A DNA stretch of 44,503 nt, taken from positions 1 through 44,503 of the forward strand of contig PGXL01000014.1 in NCBI GenBank assembly GCA_002839095.1, given 5' to 3'. The first letter of the stretch is position 1. Each line of letters opens with the position of its first letter. The notes under the pieces are model-generated. The model saw only the letters and a program-made list of their open reading frames with translations, had not been told where the DNA came from and made no database searches. The position numbers and the translations under genes are program-made. Shown piece by piece: positions 1 to 9,161 of this stretch. Source of the stretch: Tenericutes bacterium HGW-Tenericutes-2. GTDB taxonomy: Bacteria > Bacillota_I > Bacilli_A > Acholeplasmatales > Acholeplasmataceae.

Positions 1-32
1 TTCGTAGCGATATATCAAGTAAATCCTTCTTT

Positions 33-55
33 AGCCATATGATTGTGGCTTTTTT
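33..55 (+). terminator. Rho-independent terminator of a gene left of the window
   Basis: A 5-bp stem (AGCCA 33-37, TGGCT 46-50) is followed by five T. It points rightward and sits before the nitroreductase promoter, so it probably ends a plus-strand gene whose coding part lies outside the window. The short stem makes it a modest call. Confidence 0.55.
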
Positions 56-117
56 AGATAAGTTAATTGAAAAGACTTGATATATATTAGAATACCATTA
101 TATAGAAGCAAAACCAA

Positions 118-146
118 TTCACATATTCTTCTTTTGATGATATAAT
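118..146 (+). promoter_or_regulatory. Promoter of the nitroreductase gene
   Basis: The -35 box TTCACA (118-123) and the -10 box TATAAT (141-146) are 17 bp apart, and a TG one base before the -10 makes it extended. The predicted start is near 153, leaving a leader of about 17 nt that holds little more than the ribosome binding site at 158-164. Confidence 0.7.
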
Positions 147-169
147 ACATCATGTTGAAGGAGGTCACT

Positions 170-778
170 ATGTCAAAGCTAACTGAACGTAGATCGATTA
201 GAAAATACGATCCTACTGTAAAAATTACCAAAGAAGAAATGAAAGAGATTCTAGAAAAAACAAATCGTGCGCCATCAAGCATGAATATGCAACCTTGGAG
301 ATATTTTATTGTAGAATCCCAGGAAGCGAAGGAAAAATTAAGACCCGTTTTATATGGAAATCATCTGCAGCTAGATACATCTGCTGCCATGATTTGTATA
401 TTTACAGATCTAAAGAAATATGACTATGCTGAAAAGATTTATGATAAAGCAGTTGCTGCTGGATTAATGCCTGAAGAGATTAGAGAAAAACAACTGAAAA
501 ATATTGCCAATATGATTCCTTCCTTATCTGAAGAAGGCATTGAAAAAGGCGGTTTAATTGACTCAGGGCTTGCTGCAATGCAGTTGATGCATATTGCAAG
601 AGAGCATGGCTATGAAACCTGTTCAATTGGTGGATTTAGACATGAAAAAATTGCAGATGCCTTAGGTATTGATTCAAACAGATATAAGCCTGTGATGATA
701 GTATCCATTGGAAAAGCAGCTGACGAAGGATATCCATCCATTAGACTCGATGTTGAAGATGTCGCAACTTGGTTATAA
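170..778 (+). CDS. Nitroreductase family FMN oxidoreductase
   Basis: This 202-residue protein begins ERRSIRKYDP, the FMN-phosphate binding motif of the nitroreductase fold, followed by APSSMNMQPWRY, the usual second cofactor-contact segment. The central GGLIDSGLAAMQLMHIAREHG and the glycine-rich IGGF stretch also fit. Family members are cytoplasmic flavoproteins that reduce nitro compounds, quinones or flavins with NAD(P)H; the substrate here cannot be read from sequence. I start at ATG 170 because AAGGAGG (158-164) lies six bases upstream; an in-frame ATG at 152 would precede that site. The gene is monocistronic, with its own promoter and a terminator directly downstream. Confidence 0.88.
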   Translation: MSKLTERRSIRKYDPTVKITKEEMKEILEKTNRAPSSMNMQPWRYFIVESQEAKEKLRPVLYGNHLQLDTSAAMICIFTDLKKYDYAEKIYDKAVAAGLMPEEIREKQLKNIANMIPSLSEEGIEKGGLIDSGLAAMQLMHIAREHGYETCSIGGFRHEKIADALGIDSNRYKPVMIVSIGKAADEGYPSIRLDVEDVATWL

Positions 779-781
779 ATG

Positions 782-808
782 AAAAAGCCAAAATTTTGGC
801 TTTTTTCT
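782..808 (+). terminator. Bidirectional terminator between nitroreductase and ABC genes
   Basis: A perfect inverted repeat (AAAAAGCCAAAA against TTTTGGCTTTTT, 782-805) has a T-run on both strands. It can end the nitroreductase transcript rightward and the HAD-ABC operon leftward. Confidence 0.85.
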
Positions 809-825
809 TTTTTTGATGCATTGAA

Positions 826-3234
826 TTAAATATCGTATTGAGATAATATTTGAGCAGGTGTTTTTCTTAAGAGTAAGAAGATTGGATACATTCCACCTAA
901 AATATTGACACCATAGACAATCAAGACACCAACTAAAATGGTTAATGGATTGACGATAAATAATCTAAATTGTCCGAAAAATGATTGTGACGCCTCAAAC
1001 ATTGCTACTGATGATAGAATGAATCCTATCGCAGATGAGATGGTTGATAAAATCAATATTTCAACAAGGAATGATGTGAATATTTCACTTTTTTTCATAC
1101 CTAATGCTCGGTATACTGATATTTCATAGATTCTAGAAACCATCGATGAATGCATAATGAAATAGAATCCAATTAAAGTAAACCCTATAACAAACAATGT
1201 TACGATTGTTGTTGTAACTCTAGTTGTAACCATTGCTTGATTAAACAAGTTTCTAATATAAACTCTTTCAGAGATTGCAGTTAAATCATCTTCAGTCATT
1301 TCTTGAATCACTTCTTCTTGATTACTTGCTAAAACAAAATAACTGAATGTTGAATCAAATCTTGCTCTTTCAACAATGGAATCACTAACAATGAAAATAA
1401 GCTTTTCATCTGTGAATACCCCACTTACAACAATTCCATCATGAATTGTTTTTGGCCATACATTATCTGGAGCAGCTCCAAACAATTGTTGGTAATATGC
1501 TGAAGAAATCAAAATTTGACTTCCTGTAGGTATACTTCCATGCGTAATATCATCTGTATCGATATAAGAAATATTAGTGTATTTAACAAGTAGTGCACCA
1601 TGAGTAACTTCACCCATAACATTTGCATTCGTAAATGCTCTACTTCCATAAATCACTTGAATATCACTATTTAGAATACCAGTGACTTTGACTGGTTTTC
1701 CATTGACAGAAAACTTTTCGATCAATAAATGATTATAGCTCCAAATACCATATTCAGGACCATTTCTATCGACAATGGAGTCTGCAAGCTTGCTTGTGAT
1801 CATGATTTCATCATCAGCAACTGCCATTCTACCCTTAACTAGCTTATTTCTGTTTGCATGATCGATTAAATCAAGTCTTGCGGTGAAATTCAGCATTGGT
1901 TCATTTTCATTCAATGGATCTAAGATATCAACACGCAAAGTACCCAAGGTATTAATATAATAGTCAGAATCACCTAAACCGTAGCTTAGCATCTTAGAAT
2001 AGCTTGTTTTATTTGCATAATTCGTATCTTGTACGCGTATATAATCCGCTTCATAGCTTAAGCTAGAATAATCAGGAATCATCGTCGCTGCAGCCATCGC
2101 TACAACAACTCCAATGACTGCTCCAGATAGGATAAACGCGAATAGCATTAATTTCCCTTTTCTTGAGGAGTATATAATCTTTTGAATTGCAAGCATGACA
2201 ACCTGTTTGATTGATACAATCGTTTTAAATTGTCGATGTACGTTGGTGTTATCTAATGCTTCTGACTTAAAGGTTGTTTCTAATAGTTCTTCTTTATTTT
2301 TCTTGACATAATGCTCATCCTTGATAACTAAATTGGAGGAGTTATCCAATAATTTAACCTTTTGAATGGATGAATCCACATCTAAATATAAGGTTCTATT
2401 CTTAACGATCAATCTAATTTTTAGTGGTTCTACTGTCTGTTTTGAATCATTATATAATGATAGAGACACATGACCATCACCAATTTGACTAATATTTTCT
2501 AAATCCTTTAAATAGATTGTGTTATCATCAGTTACTGTATGTTCATGATTCGATTCGTTTTCATAATCATTAATGACTTTACCATCCTTGATTTCGATGA
2601 TTCGATCACCATAAATATTTGCGATATCTCTTTCATGCGTTACTAAAACAACAAGCTTTTCCTTAGAAATCTCTTTAATAATATTCATGATATCTAAGGT
2701 ATTCTTAGAATCAAGATTTCCTGTAGGTTCATCTGCAATAATAACTCTTGGATTTTTAACAAGTGCACGTGCGATGGCAACTCTTTGTTGCTGTCCACCT
2801 GAAAGCTGTGTTGATTTCTTCTTGCGATATGGATACATATTGACAGCATTTAAAATATAATTGACTCTATTTTCTACAATAGCTGGATCGTTGATTCCAA
2901 TCATCTTTAAAACAAGAGCAATATTATCATATACACTCATTTGAGGTAATAAGTTATAGTTTTGGAAAATATAACCAATCGATTCATTACGAATCTTATC
3001 CCAAGTTGATGATTTATATCTATTGATCACATCATGATCGAACTCAATCGTACCCTGCTGAACACTATCAAGACCACCAATAACGTTTAATAATGTGGTT
3101 TTCCCTGACCCTGATGCTCCAAGTAATACAACTAAGCCTTTATCTGGAAAATCAAGTGTCATGTCATTTAAAACATGGATTTCGTTACGTTTTCCTCTAA
3201 AGAAATATTTATTTAATCCTTTGACCTTAATCAT
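826..3234 (-). CDS. ABC transporter, fused ATPase and FtsX-type permease (second of pair)
   Basis: The 802-residue protein has an N-terminal ABC ATPase: Walker [10 protein letters not shown] at 39-47, signature LSGGQQQR at 144-151, Walker [14 protein letters not shown] from 164. A linker of about 130 residues leads to a first membrane helix near 360-385, a large extracytoplasmic domain, and three C-terminal helices (about 675-790) of the FtsX/MacB type. MacB-class proteins transmit force across the membrane to export lipoproteins, toxins or peptides, or sense peptide antibiotics. Translation is coupled to the preceding homologue: its stop lies 2 nt before this ATG and the site GGGAGGAA overlaps its last codons. 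The two probably form a heterodimer. Substrate unknown. Confidence 0.88.
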   Translation of the reverse strand: MIKVKGLNKYFFRGKRNEIHVLNDMTLDFPDKGLVVLLGASGSGKTTLLNVIGGLDSVQQGTIEFDHDVINRYKSSTWDKIRNESIGYIFQNYNLLPQMSVYDNIALVLKMIGINDPAIVENRVNYILNAVNMYPYRKKKSTQLSGGQQQRVAIARALVKNPRVIIADEPTGNLDSKNTLDIMNIIKEISKEKLVVLVTHERDIANIYGDRIIEIKDGKVINDYENESNHEHTVTDDNTIYLKDLENISQIGDGHVSLSLYNDSKQTVEPLKIRLIVKNRTLYLDVDSSIQKVKLLDNSSNLVIKDEHYVKKNKEELLETTFKSEALDNTNVHRQFKTIVSIKQVVMLAIQKIIYSSRKGKLMLFAFILSGAVIGVVVAMAAATMIPDYSSLSYEADYIRVQDTNYANKTSYSKMLSYGLGDSDYYINTLGTLRVDILDPLNENEPMLNFTARLDLIDHANRNKLVKGRMAVADDEIMITSKLADSIVDRNGPEYGIWSYNHLLIEKFSVNGKPVKVTGILNSDIQVIYGSRAFTNANVMGEVTHGALLVKYTNISYIDTDDITHGSIPTGSQILISSAYYQQLFGAAPDNVWPKTIHDGIVVSGVFTDEKLIFIVSDSIVERARFDSTFSYFVLASNQEEVIQEMTEDDLTAISERVYIRNLFNQAMVTTRVTTTIVTLFVIGFTLIGFYFIMHSSMVSRIYEISVYRALGMKKSEIFTSFLVEILILSTISSAIGFILSSVAMFEASQSFFGQFRLFIVNPLTILVGVLIVYGVNILGGMYPIFLLLRKTPAQILSQYDI

Positions 3235-3236
3235 GA

Positions 3237-5510
3237 TTATTCCTCCCTACTTGAGACAATCGATTCTATTACGGATTGTCTAAATATCTTCTTGTTAAAT
3301 CTTAAGCCTAACCATGCGCCGAAGAGTAAGAAAATAATAATTAACATGATATAATCAGTAAATTCCATGAACTGAATGATTTCATAGATACTAGCTACAT
3401 AATTACTTAAAATAAATAGCACTGCAAACATGAGAACCGCACTTATTGCAGCGATAAATACTTGTTCTAATACAACAAGCCGTGCTAGGGTCACCTTATT
3501 CGTTCCAATGGATCTAAAAATTGCAAAATCCTTCTTTCTAGATTTCATGATATTTTTAGAAACCGCGTGAACAATTGAATAGAGCAATAGTCCAAATAAG
3601 ATAATGAAGATACCTGTAAATAAGCCCATCACAAATGCTAGAATACCAGCTCCTGGATTTGGTATATTTGCTGGATAAATAACTCTATATATGTCTTGGT
3701 TAATCGCATCAATTGCTTTATTTCCATCATTAATACCCTTGACTGATAAAGATAAAACTTTTCTATTTTCTACCTTATAAAAATGCTCTAATTCATCTAA
3801 AACATAATCTTCTAAATACGTGCCTAATGCTTCACTCATTGAAGCAAAGTAAGGTTCAAATGTCCCTATTTTATATATACTCACGTTAGGAACTGTTATC
3901 GTTAATTCTTCACTTTGTTCATAGTTGCTAGTATTATAAAAAAAACCAGTAAATGATAATTCTTTAATCTCAAGTAGCTCTGGTGTTCCTGCTTGATCAG
4001 CATTGAAAACAATTGCTATTCCACTTTGATCGGTCATTCCTCTATTGATATTGTATTGATTACTGTCATAAGTGAATGTCATCCCCCAATTGATATGGTC
4101 AATTAAGTTATTTTTAGCAGTACCATCAATTGAATATTGTTCAATATCTGGATTATCTAAAAATGCATCCGTAAAATAAAGAATATTCGCTTTAGCTTTA
4201 TCAATACCAGTAATCTTAAACTTACCTACAAAGTCTTCATTGACATTAGGATTTGTATATTGTGACGCAGTACCAATATATACCTCATCACCGACTTTAT
4301 AATTGGTCCAATTATGACCAATAACAATTTCATTTGCTAAAACAGGTAAAGTTCCATCAATATCTAGGTTTGATAGTGTAGCTGCTGCGTCTGTACCACT
4401 GACTGGTTGCCATGAATTATAATATTTGTATATACCAGTATCATAGATATTCTCATCTGTAAAAACATATAAACGCAGGCTATTATAAAATGATAGTCCG
4501 TGCTCATAAACCTTTGAGACAAATCTAATATTTTCAAAATACTCAAGATCATCTGCATCAAAGTCAATTCCATCTCTTCTTTCAACTAATAGTCTAGTGA
4601 CAGGAACATTGGGAAAACGATTGGATTGCTGAACGTTAATATCTCTAATTTGTCCTTCTCTCCATGAATAGGATAAAGTAAATGCAATCATGACTATCAT
4701 TTGCATTAATGTCAAAAATATTAATCTTTTAGGAGTTGAAAATAGTGATCTTAATGTAAATCTAAGAAGTGTAGCGATACTCATTTTTTGAGGAACTGGA
4801 GCTACATATTCCTTTACATCTTCAATTTTCTTGTATTTCTTATCTTCTACAACTTCCCCATCGTGCATTTTGATTTTGCGAGTCGCAAATTCTTTGATTT
4901 GATCATAATCGTGAGTAACGACAATGATTAGTTTATCCTTAGAAATATCATGTAATACCTTTAAAACTTGAGCACCTGATTGAGAATCTAAGTTTCCTGT
5001 TGGTTCGTCAGCAACAATAATAGGACAGTCCTTTGCAAGTGCTCTTGCGATGACTGTTCTTTGCTTCTGTCCACCTGATAATTTAGATGCTTTATGATTT
5101 TTATGGCTTAATAAACCTACTTTTTCAATTAATTCTAAGGCTCTTTGTTTTCTCGTTTTTGGATCGTATCCTTGAACCTCTAGAGCAAGTAATACGTTTT
5201 GAAGAACTGTGAATGAATCAATAATGTTATAGTTTTGAAAAACGAAACCAATATTGGTTCCACGATATTTTTCCCAATCAGAAATGGTGAAATGAGAGGT
5301 TTCTTCTCCAAATAAATAGAGCTCACCATCTTCATATCCATCTAAACCACTAATGACGTTAAGTAATGTCGATTTCCCTGAACCAGATTCCCCTGTGACT
5401 GCAACAAATTCACCAAGGTCAAATTCAAGGTTTACCTTTTTCATCCCTACGGATACTGTTTCTTCACTCTTGTAATATTTTGATACATTCTCTAATCTGA
5501 TCATACTCAT
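3237..5510 (-). CDS. ABC transporter, fused ATPase and FtsX-type permease (first of pair)
   Basis: The 757-residue protein has the same order as its downstream partner: Walker A GESGSGKST at 40-48, signature LSGGQKQR near 145, Walker [14 protein letters not shown] near 165, one membrane helix at about 258-285, a long extracytoplasmic region, and three C-terminal helices. Both ATPase halves look catalytically intact, so the pair could form two active sites. The start overlaps the end of the HAD phosphatase gene by 4 nt (ATGA), so the three genes form one operon. The extracytoplasmic domains of the two fusions differ, as expected for partners rather than recent duplicates. Substrate unknown; peptide or lipoprotein handling is an inference from the MacB class. 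Confidence 0.88.
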   Translation of the reverse strand: MSMIRLENVSKYYKSEETVSVGMKKVNLEFDLGEFVAVTGESGSGKSTLLNVISGLDGYEDGELYLFGEETSHFTISDWEKYRGTNIGFVFQNYNIIDSFTVLQNVLLALEVQGYDPKTRKQRALELIEKVGLLSHKNHKASKLSGGQKQRTVIARALAKDCPIIVADEPTGNLDSQSGAQVLKVLHDISKDKLIIVVTHDYDQIKEFATRKIKMHDGEVVEDKKYKKIEDVKEYVAPVPQKMSIATLLRFTLRSLFSTPKRLIFLTLMQMIVMIAFTLSYSWREGQIRDINVQQSNRFPNVPVTRLLVERRDGIDFDADDLEYFENIRFVSKVYEHGLSFYNSLRLYVFTDENIYDTGIYKYYNSWQPVSGTDAAATLSNLDIDGTLPVLANEIVIGHNWTNYKVGDEVYIGTASQYTNPNVNEDFVGKFKITGIDKAKANILYFTDAFLDNPDIEQYSIDGTAKNNLIDHINWGMTFTYDSNQYNINRGMTDQSGIAIVFNADQAGTPELLEIKELSFTGFFYNTSNYEQSEELTITVPNVSIYKIGTFEPYFASMSEALGTYLEDYVLDELEHFYKVENRKVLSLSVKGINDGNKAIDAINQDIYRVIYPANIPNPGAGILAFVMGLFTGIFIILFGLLLYSIVHAVSKNIMKSRKKDFAIFRSIGTNKVTLARLVVLEQVFIAAISAVLMFAVLFILSNYVASIYEIIQFMEFTDYIMLIIIFLLFGAWLGLRFNKKIFRQSVIESIVSSREE

Positions 5511-6166
5511 AGTTTGTTTTCCCCTTTGATTATTTCTAACAGTTGATTTGGGTGATGAATAATATAATCTGCATTATGCTCAATGAGCAGTGATTCAGAT
5601 CGATAACCCCAGGTCACCCCAACACTTTTAACAAGTGCATTGGAAGCTGTTTCCATGTCAACCTCTGAATCTCCTACATATAAAACTTCTTCCTTTGTTA
5701 ATCCTAATAAATCTAGTGCTTTATATACCATATCTGGAGCTGGCTTGATCGGTATTCCTTTTACCTCACCAACAGATGCATCAAATAGATTTAAAAACAT
5801 TTTAATATTGAGTTCCTCTACTAAATGCTCGAATTTATTCGAACAAACAGCAAGCTTAATATTTTGTTTTTTCAATGATATTAATAAATCTATTATACCC
5901 GGGTAAGGTCCTGTATGAACAGAACTATGTTGGTCATAATGTGCTTGATAAATAGCAAAGACTTCCTTAACCTCTTCTAATGTATAGGATTTTGGTGTAA
6001 CGCGTTCAATTAACTTGAATGCACCATTTCCTACAGCAAGCTTTATATCATCATCTGTTTTTTCTGGTAAGTTCTTTAAACGTAATGCGTGATTTACACT
6101 AATTCTGATATCATCTAGTGTATTTAATATTGTTCCGTCCATGTCAAATATGATGCCTTTAATCAT
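5507..6166 (-). CDS. HAD-family phosphatase, phosphoglycolate phosphatase-like
   Basis: The 219-residue protein carries all HAD motifs: DMDGT at 8-12 (nucleophile and acid/base Asp), a serine in AVCSN, a lysine in GIPIKPAPDM, and GDSEVD for magnesium. The helical cap inserted after motif I is the C1 type of the Gph/PpaX branch, which removes phosphate from small metabolites such as phosphoglycolate or pyrophosphate. The substrate is not predictable. The site AGGGGGT lies five bases before the ATG. It is the first gene of an operon with the two ABC fusions, overlapping the next by ATGA; a functional link to the transporters is not evident. Confidence 0.85.
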   Translation of the reverse strand: MIKGIIFDMDGTILNTLDDIRISVNHALRLKNLPEKTDDDIKLAVGNGAFKLIERVTPKSYTLEEVKEVFAIYQAHYDQHSSVHTGPYPGIIDLLISLKKQNIKLAVCSNKFEHLVEELNIKMFLNLFDASVGEVKGIPIKPAPDMVYKALDLLGLTKEEVLYVGDSEVDMETASNALVKSVGVTWGYRSESLLIEHNADYIIHHPNQLLEIIKGENKL

Positions 6167-6190
6167 AGTGGACCCCCTTGTGTTTTTATT

Positions 6191-6218
6191 ATTATAGCAT
6201 ATAAGAAATGCATGTCGT
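6191..6218 (-). promoter_or_regulatory. Promoter of the HAD-ABC operon
   Basis: On the minus strand, ACGACA (6218-6213) and TATAAT (6196-6191) are 16 bp apart, with a TGC extension of the -10. It lies 24 bases from the HAD start codon. The -35 is a 4/6 match. Confidence 0.6.
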
Positions 6219-6235
6219 GATTGTCTCTTTGTATC

Positions 6236-7273
6236 TTATCGATTATTTTGGTTAATTTTTACTCTTCTCTTTAAATCATTCGATTTCAAGGCTTCTTCCA
6301 TGATGTGTATTACATTCAAAGCAAAGCTTTTATCATCATCCATGTTTGGATAGCTGATGATATCTCTATAAAACTTATCATAAAACTCAAAGTGAGTTCC
6401 TAAACGTAGCGGTATATCCTTTTGATCTGTTGGGCTTAAAGAAAATACACTCTTCAAACCTGAAGTCTGATAATGCTCATTCGTTTTAAAATGAACACAG
6501 TCAGGCTGATCAAATCCGTATTTTGCATAGGATGCTTTTGTGCCGATGATTTCAAATCTTGGACCAGGGAATCTGGTCAGCTTATCAGCACCTAAAAAGC
6601 ATGTGAAATTGTTATAAAAAAGTGTTAGCTCAAAATGATCATCCACTAAAGCATTTTCACGATCAAGAAATAAATCACATGACAGTTCATTTGGTAAACC
6701 GAATAGCTCTATCGCATGATGGACTAAATGTGGAGCTAAATCATAAAACACTCCTGCCATTAAAGTATCTTTATCTCTCCAAGCATTTTTAACCATTGGA
6801 TCATAGGTATCAAATCTCGATTTAAAGGATACTAGCTTTCCAAAATCATGTGTTTTTAATAATTCCTTGATGGTAATAATATCACCATCATATCTTCTAT
6901 TATGAAATACTCTTAATATTCTCTTATTTTTTGAGGCTAGCTGATATAATTCATTCGCTTCTTTATATGTTTCTACAAATGGCTTTTCAACAACGACATG
7001 TTTAAAGTGTTCTAATGCAAGCTTTGTGTAGGAGTAATGCACATCATTAGAGGTAGCAATGATAATTAAATCAATTTCAGGATCTGATAAAGCTGTTTCA
7101 TAATTTGATATCACTTGAATTCTTGGATATTCTTTTTCTAGTTCAGCTTTTCGTTCTAAATTTGTAGTCATTACATATTTAATTGTAAAATTTTGATGTG
7201 TGTAAAGTGGTGGAACGTGGAAAAATTTACCGGACATTCCATAACCAATAATAGCAACCATAATCTTTTTCAT
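6236..7273 (-). CDS. Gfo/Idh/MocA family NAD(P)-dependent oxidoreductase
   Basis: The 345-residue protein opens with the Rossmann segment AIIGYGMSGKFFH (G-x-G-x-x-G, residues 8-20) and has VVVEKPFV near residue 93, the EKP motif whose lysine contacts substrate and cofactor. The C-terminal half forms the alpha/beta substrate domain (VFYDLAPHLVHHAIELFG). The GKFFHVPP form of the N-terminus matches the branch of E. coli YdgJ and YhhX. Members oxidise or reduce sugars, inositols or related polyols; substrate unknown. AAAGGTGAT precedes the ATG, and the promoter (TGGTATAAT) lies in the 100-bp divergent gap shared with ssrA. Confidence 0.87.
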   Translation of the reverse strand: MKKIMVAIIGYGMSGKFFHVPPLYTHQNFTIKYVMTTNLERKAELEKEYPRIQVISNYETALSDPEIDLIIIATSNDVHYSYTKLALEHFKHVVVEKPFVETYKEANELYQLASKNKRILRVFHNRRYDGDIITIKELLKTHDFGKLVSFKSRFDTYDPMVKNAWRDKDTLMAGVFYDLAPHLVHHAIELFGLPNELSCDLFLDRENALVDDHFELTLFYNNFTCFLGADKLTRFPGPRFEIIGTKASYAKYGFDQPDCVHFKTNEHYQTSGLKSVFSLSPTDQKDIPLRLGTHFEFYDKFYRDIISYPNMDDDKSFALNVIHIMEEALKSNDLKRRVKINQNNR

Positions 7274-7335
7274 GATATCACCTTTTCTTTGATGTTATTA
7301 TACCACTCTTATTTATGTTAAAATAAGGAAAAGTC

Positions 7336-7364
7336 TTTACAAAGAAAATCGTTTGATGTAAGAT
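7336..7364 (+). promoter_or_regulatory. Promoter of the tmRNA gene
   Basis: TTTACA (7336-7341) and TAAGAT (7359-7364) are separated by exactly 17 bp. Transcription would start around 7371-7374, at or within three bases of the mature 5' end. Confidence 0.7.
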
Positions 7365-7373
7365 ATATGCGCT

Positions 7374-7713
7374 GGGGATGTTCTGGATTCGTCACGGCAT
7401 GGACTAAAGTATAAGCATGTCATGGTCGCTCATGTAAAAAGGCCGAGGTTATAATAACCGGAAACCAATCTTTACAATTCGCTGCCTAAGAAAAGGTGCG
7501 AGCCAAATTTGAATTTACTTACGGTTCTAATGCGGCCCAACTTTAGTAAGTTATACTTATTGAAATTCCTATATCAATAAAAGAACTCTATAGGGTAGTA
7601 TTATAGTCATTTGTTCATTTCGATTATAGTATGAATTCATAAATGGAATAAACATGTAGAAAGTACTTTAGAAAGTGTTTTGCACAGGGGTTCAAATCCC
7701 CTCATCTCCACCA
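7374..7713 (+). ncRNA. ssrA: Transfer-messenger RNA (tmRNA), one-piece
   Basis: The RNA rescues stalled ribosomes and tags the unfinished protein for proteolysis, with SmpB. The 5' end GGGGATG (7374-7380) pairs over seven positions with CATCTCC (7703-7709), followed by discriminator A and an encoded CCA (7711-7713). The T arm is AGGGG, loop TTCAAAT, CCCCT (7686-7702). The 5' segment GGATGTTCTGGATTCG is the conserved tmRNA start. A reading frame ending TTA CAA TTC GCT GCC TAA (7472-7489) gives a tag ending SLQFAA; the resume codon is probably GGA at 7460 (GNQSLQFAA), but it could lie slightly upstream. Length is 340 nt. The 3' end from 7690 onward is duplicated at 11708, see the island entry. 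Confidence 0.95.
7690..7707. repeat. Left direct repeat (attL candidate) in ssrA
   Basis: GTTCAAATCCCCTCATCT, part of the tmRNA T arm and acceptor strand, recurs exactly at 11708-11725. Similarity continues, with substitutions, through the terminator, where a 26-bp block (7725-7750) is identical to 11742-11767. Confidence 0.75.
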
Positions 7714-7726
7714 ATTTTTTATAGAT

Positions 7727-7752
7727 AAAACGGCTTAATTAAGCCGTTTTTT
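7727..7752 (+). terminator. Terminator of ssrA
   Basis: A 24-bp perfect palindrome (7727-7750, core CGGCTTAATTAAGCCG) ends in TTTTTT. It starts 13 bases after the CCA end. Confidence 0.9.
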
Positions 7753-7861
7753 GTTTATTTTTTCTCTTTTATTTAACATTGAGTATAAAGGAATAATTTA
7801 CATTTAGAAAAAGAACAATACAACTTACATCAAAATTCGGTTCTCAGGACTTAATAACTCA

Positions 7862-8161
7862 TTACTCTACGCCGTATTTTTTTAAAACAAAACTCTGTGT
7901 ACGGATCATTAAAAAACCAACAAAAACGAGCATTGTATAAAAAACTATTGCATGAAATAACTCATTATCAGGATAACTTAAGAATATATTATATATTGTT
8001 CCTAGTAAACCTAAATAAATAATTGTAGGAATCAAAGTGTAAAACCCTGCTTCAATAAATTTCAAATGCTTGATGTATTTAAACATAACTAAAAAGCATA
8101 TAATGAAAAATCCTAAGAATGGTATCAAAAGAATTAAATATTGTTTTTTTACAGTACTCAT
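7862..8161 (-). CDS. Small integral membrane protein, unknown (island)
   Basis: A 99-residue protein with about three membrane helices (roughly residues 7-28, 38-60, 70-88) and a basic C-terminus. I do not recognise a family. The ribosome binding site AGGGGG, five to six bases before the ATG, is strong, which supports real expression. It is the island gene nearest ssrA and is separated from the next minus-strand gene by 282 bp, so it is probably transcribed on its own. Confidence 0.65.
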   Translation of the reverse strand: MSTVKKQYLILLIPFLGFFIICFLVMFKYIKHLKFIEAGFYTLIPTIIYLGLLGTIYNIFLSYPDNELFHAIVFYTMLVFVGFLMIRTQSFVLKKYGVE

Positions 8162-8443
8162 ACTAAGCCCCCTAAAGATAAATTATAGACTGGGTAAAAA
8201 TAACATCGACTAAATCTCTTTAGTCCATTGCAAAGTCATCTTCAAATAGTTTATATTCATGTAATCACAAATAAGTTATCTATTCATCAATTCTAACACT
8301 CAATTTTAGCTCTTAATGAAAAAAGTGAAATGATTTGAATATTTAGGACACCTAGACCTTTCAGTTTTCTATGCATATGGTATCATAACCCACTGTTTAA
8401 ATTCCATACCAATCCAAAAATAACTTTTGCTGAATAAGTCTAC
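8162..8443. other. Non-coding spacer inside the island
   Basis: No gene is seen here. It holds a 7-bp hairpin, GACTAAA (8208-8214) and TTTAGTC (8219-8225), with no T-run on either strand, so it does not look like a terminator. Confidence 0.5.
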
Positions 8444-8995
8444 TTACCCACTATTTTCTTCAATAATATTGTTTAATGTGAAGAGGATTGAGTACATAAG
8501 TATCTGATTGTTTGGAAATCCACCTACATCAGAACCACTGTAATATACATCATGTTGCGGTGTAAATGTTAGTGTAATTAAATCAGAATCTATGTCTCGA
8601 GGATCCATCAAATCATTTAGCAATGAACTATTTGATTTTTTATTATTTGCAATTAATATATGGAAAAATCTATTTCTATAGAGAAAATTTATCTGTTCAA
8701 GTGTTCCAAATTCGTCATTTTTGTATTTATTCATATCAATTATCAAAAAATTATATGGGTTGTTTGAGCTACCTTGAATTTGGTCAATTGATGTTATATA
8801 TATTGGAGTATAGTCTTCATTAAAATCAAAATCATCACTGAAAATATACACATTAGCATGTTTTTCTTCAATTGAATTTATTATATCGAAATAGTCCATC
8901 GGTATTCCTAAAGGTGGATTCTTTTCAGGAGGAAAAAAGAATATGAAGTATAAAGCTAAAAGAATCAAAAAAAATAGCACAATAATTCTCTTCAT
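8444..8995 (-). CDS. Membrane-anchored protein of unknown function (island)
   Basis: The 183-residue protein has one N-terminal hydrophobic helix (residues 4-21) directly after MKR, with no lipobox or clear cleavage site, so it is most likely anchored with the rest outside. The remainder is acidic and alternates short beta-like segments (NVYIFSDDF, NFLIIDMNKY, FFHILIANNK) with loops, as in a small alpha/beta domain. I do not recognise the family. AGGGGG lies about ten bases before the ATG. The next gene upstream is 166 bp away, so it may have its own promoter. Confidence 0.65.
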   Translation of the reverse strand: MKRIIVLFFLILLALYFIFFFPPEKNPPLGIPMDYFDIINSIEEKHANVYIFSDDFDFNEDYTPIYITSIDQIQGSSNNPYNFLIIDMNKYKNDEFGTLEQINFLYRNRFFHILIANNKKSNSSLLNDLMDPRDIDSDLITLTFTPQHDVYYSGSDVGGFPNNQILMYSILFTLNNIIEENSG

Positions 8996-9161
8996 TTTTA
9001 TATATCCCCCTAAATAATGTGATTTTTTATAATAGCTCTAATTTGGCTTGATTGTATAACTTTCTAGCTACTTTGTCAATATTGGACTAGGTGTTTTTTA
9101 TTAGATAGTAATAACCGTTCATATTCTTACAAATCTTCAAAATCCTCAATGCTTCTCAAAC

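Noticed and set aside
31-282. 83-residue minus-strand reading frame at the left edge
   Set aside because: It overlaps the nitroreductase start, its promoter and the terminator, and its sequence shows no family or good ribosome binding site.
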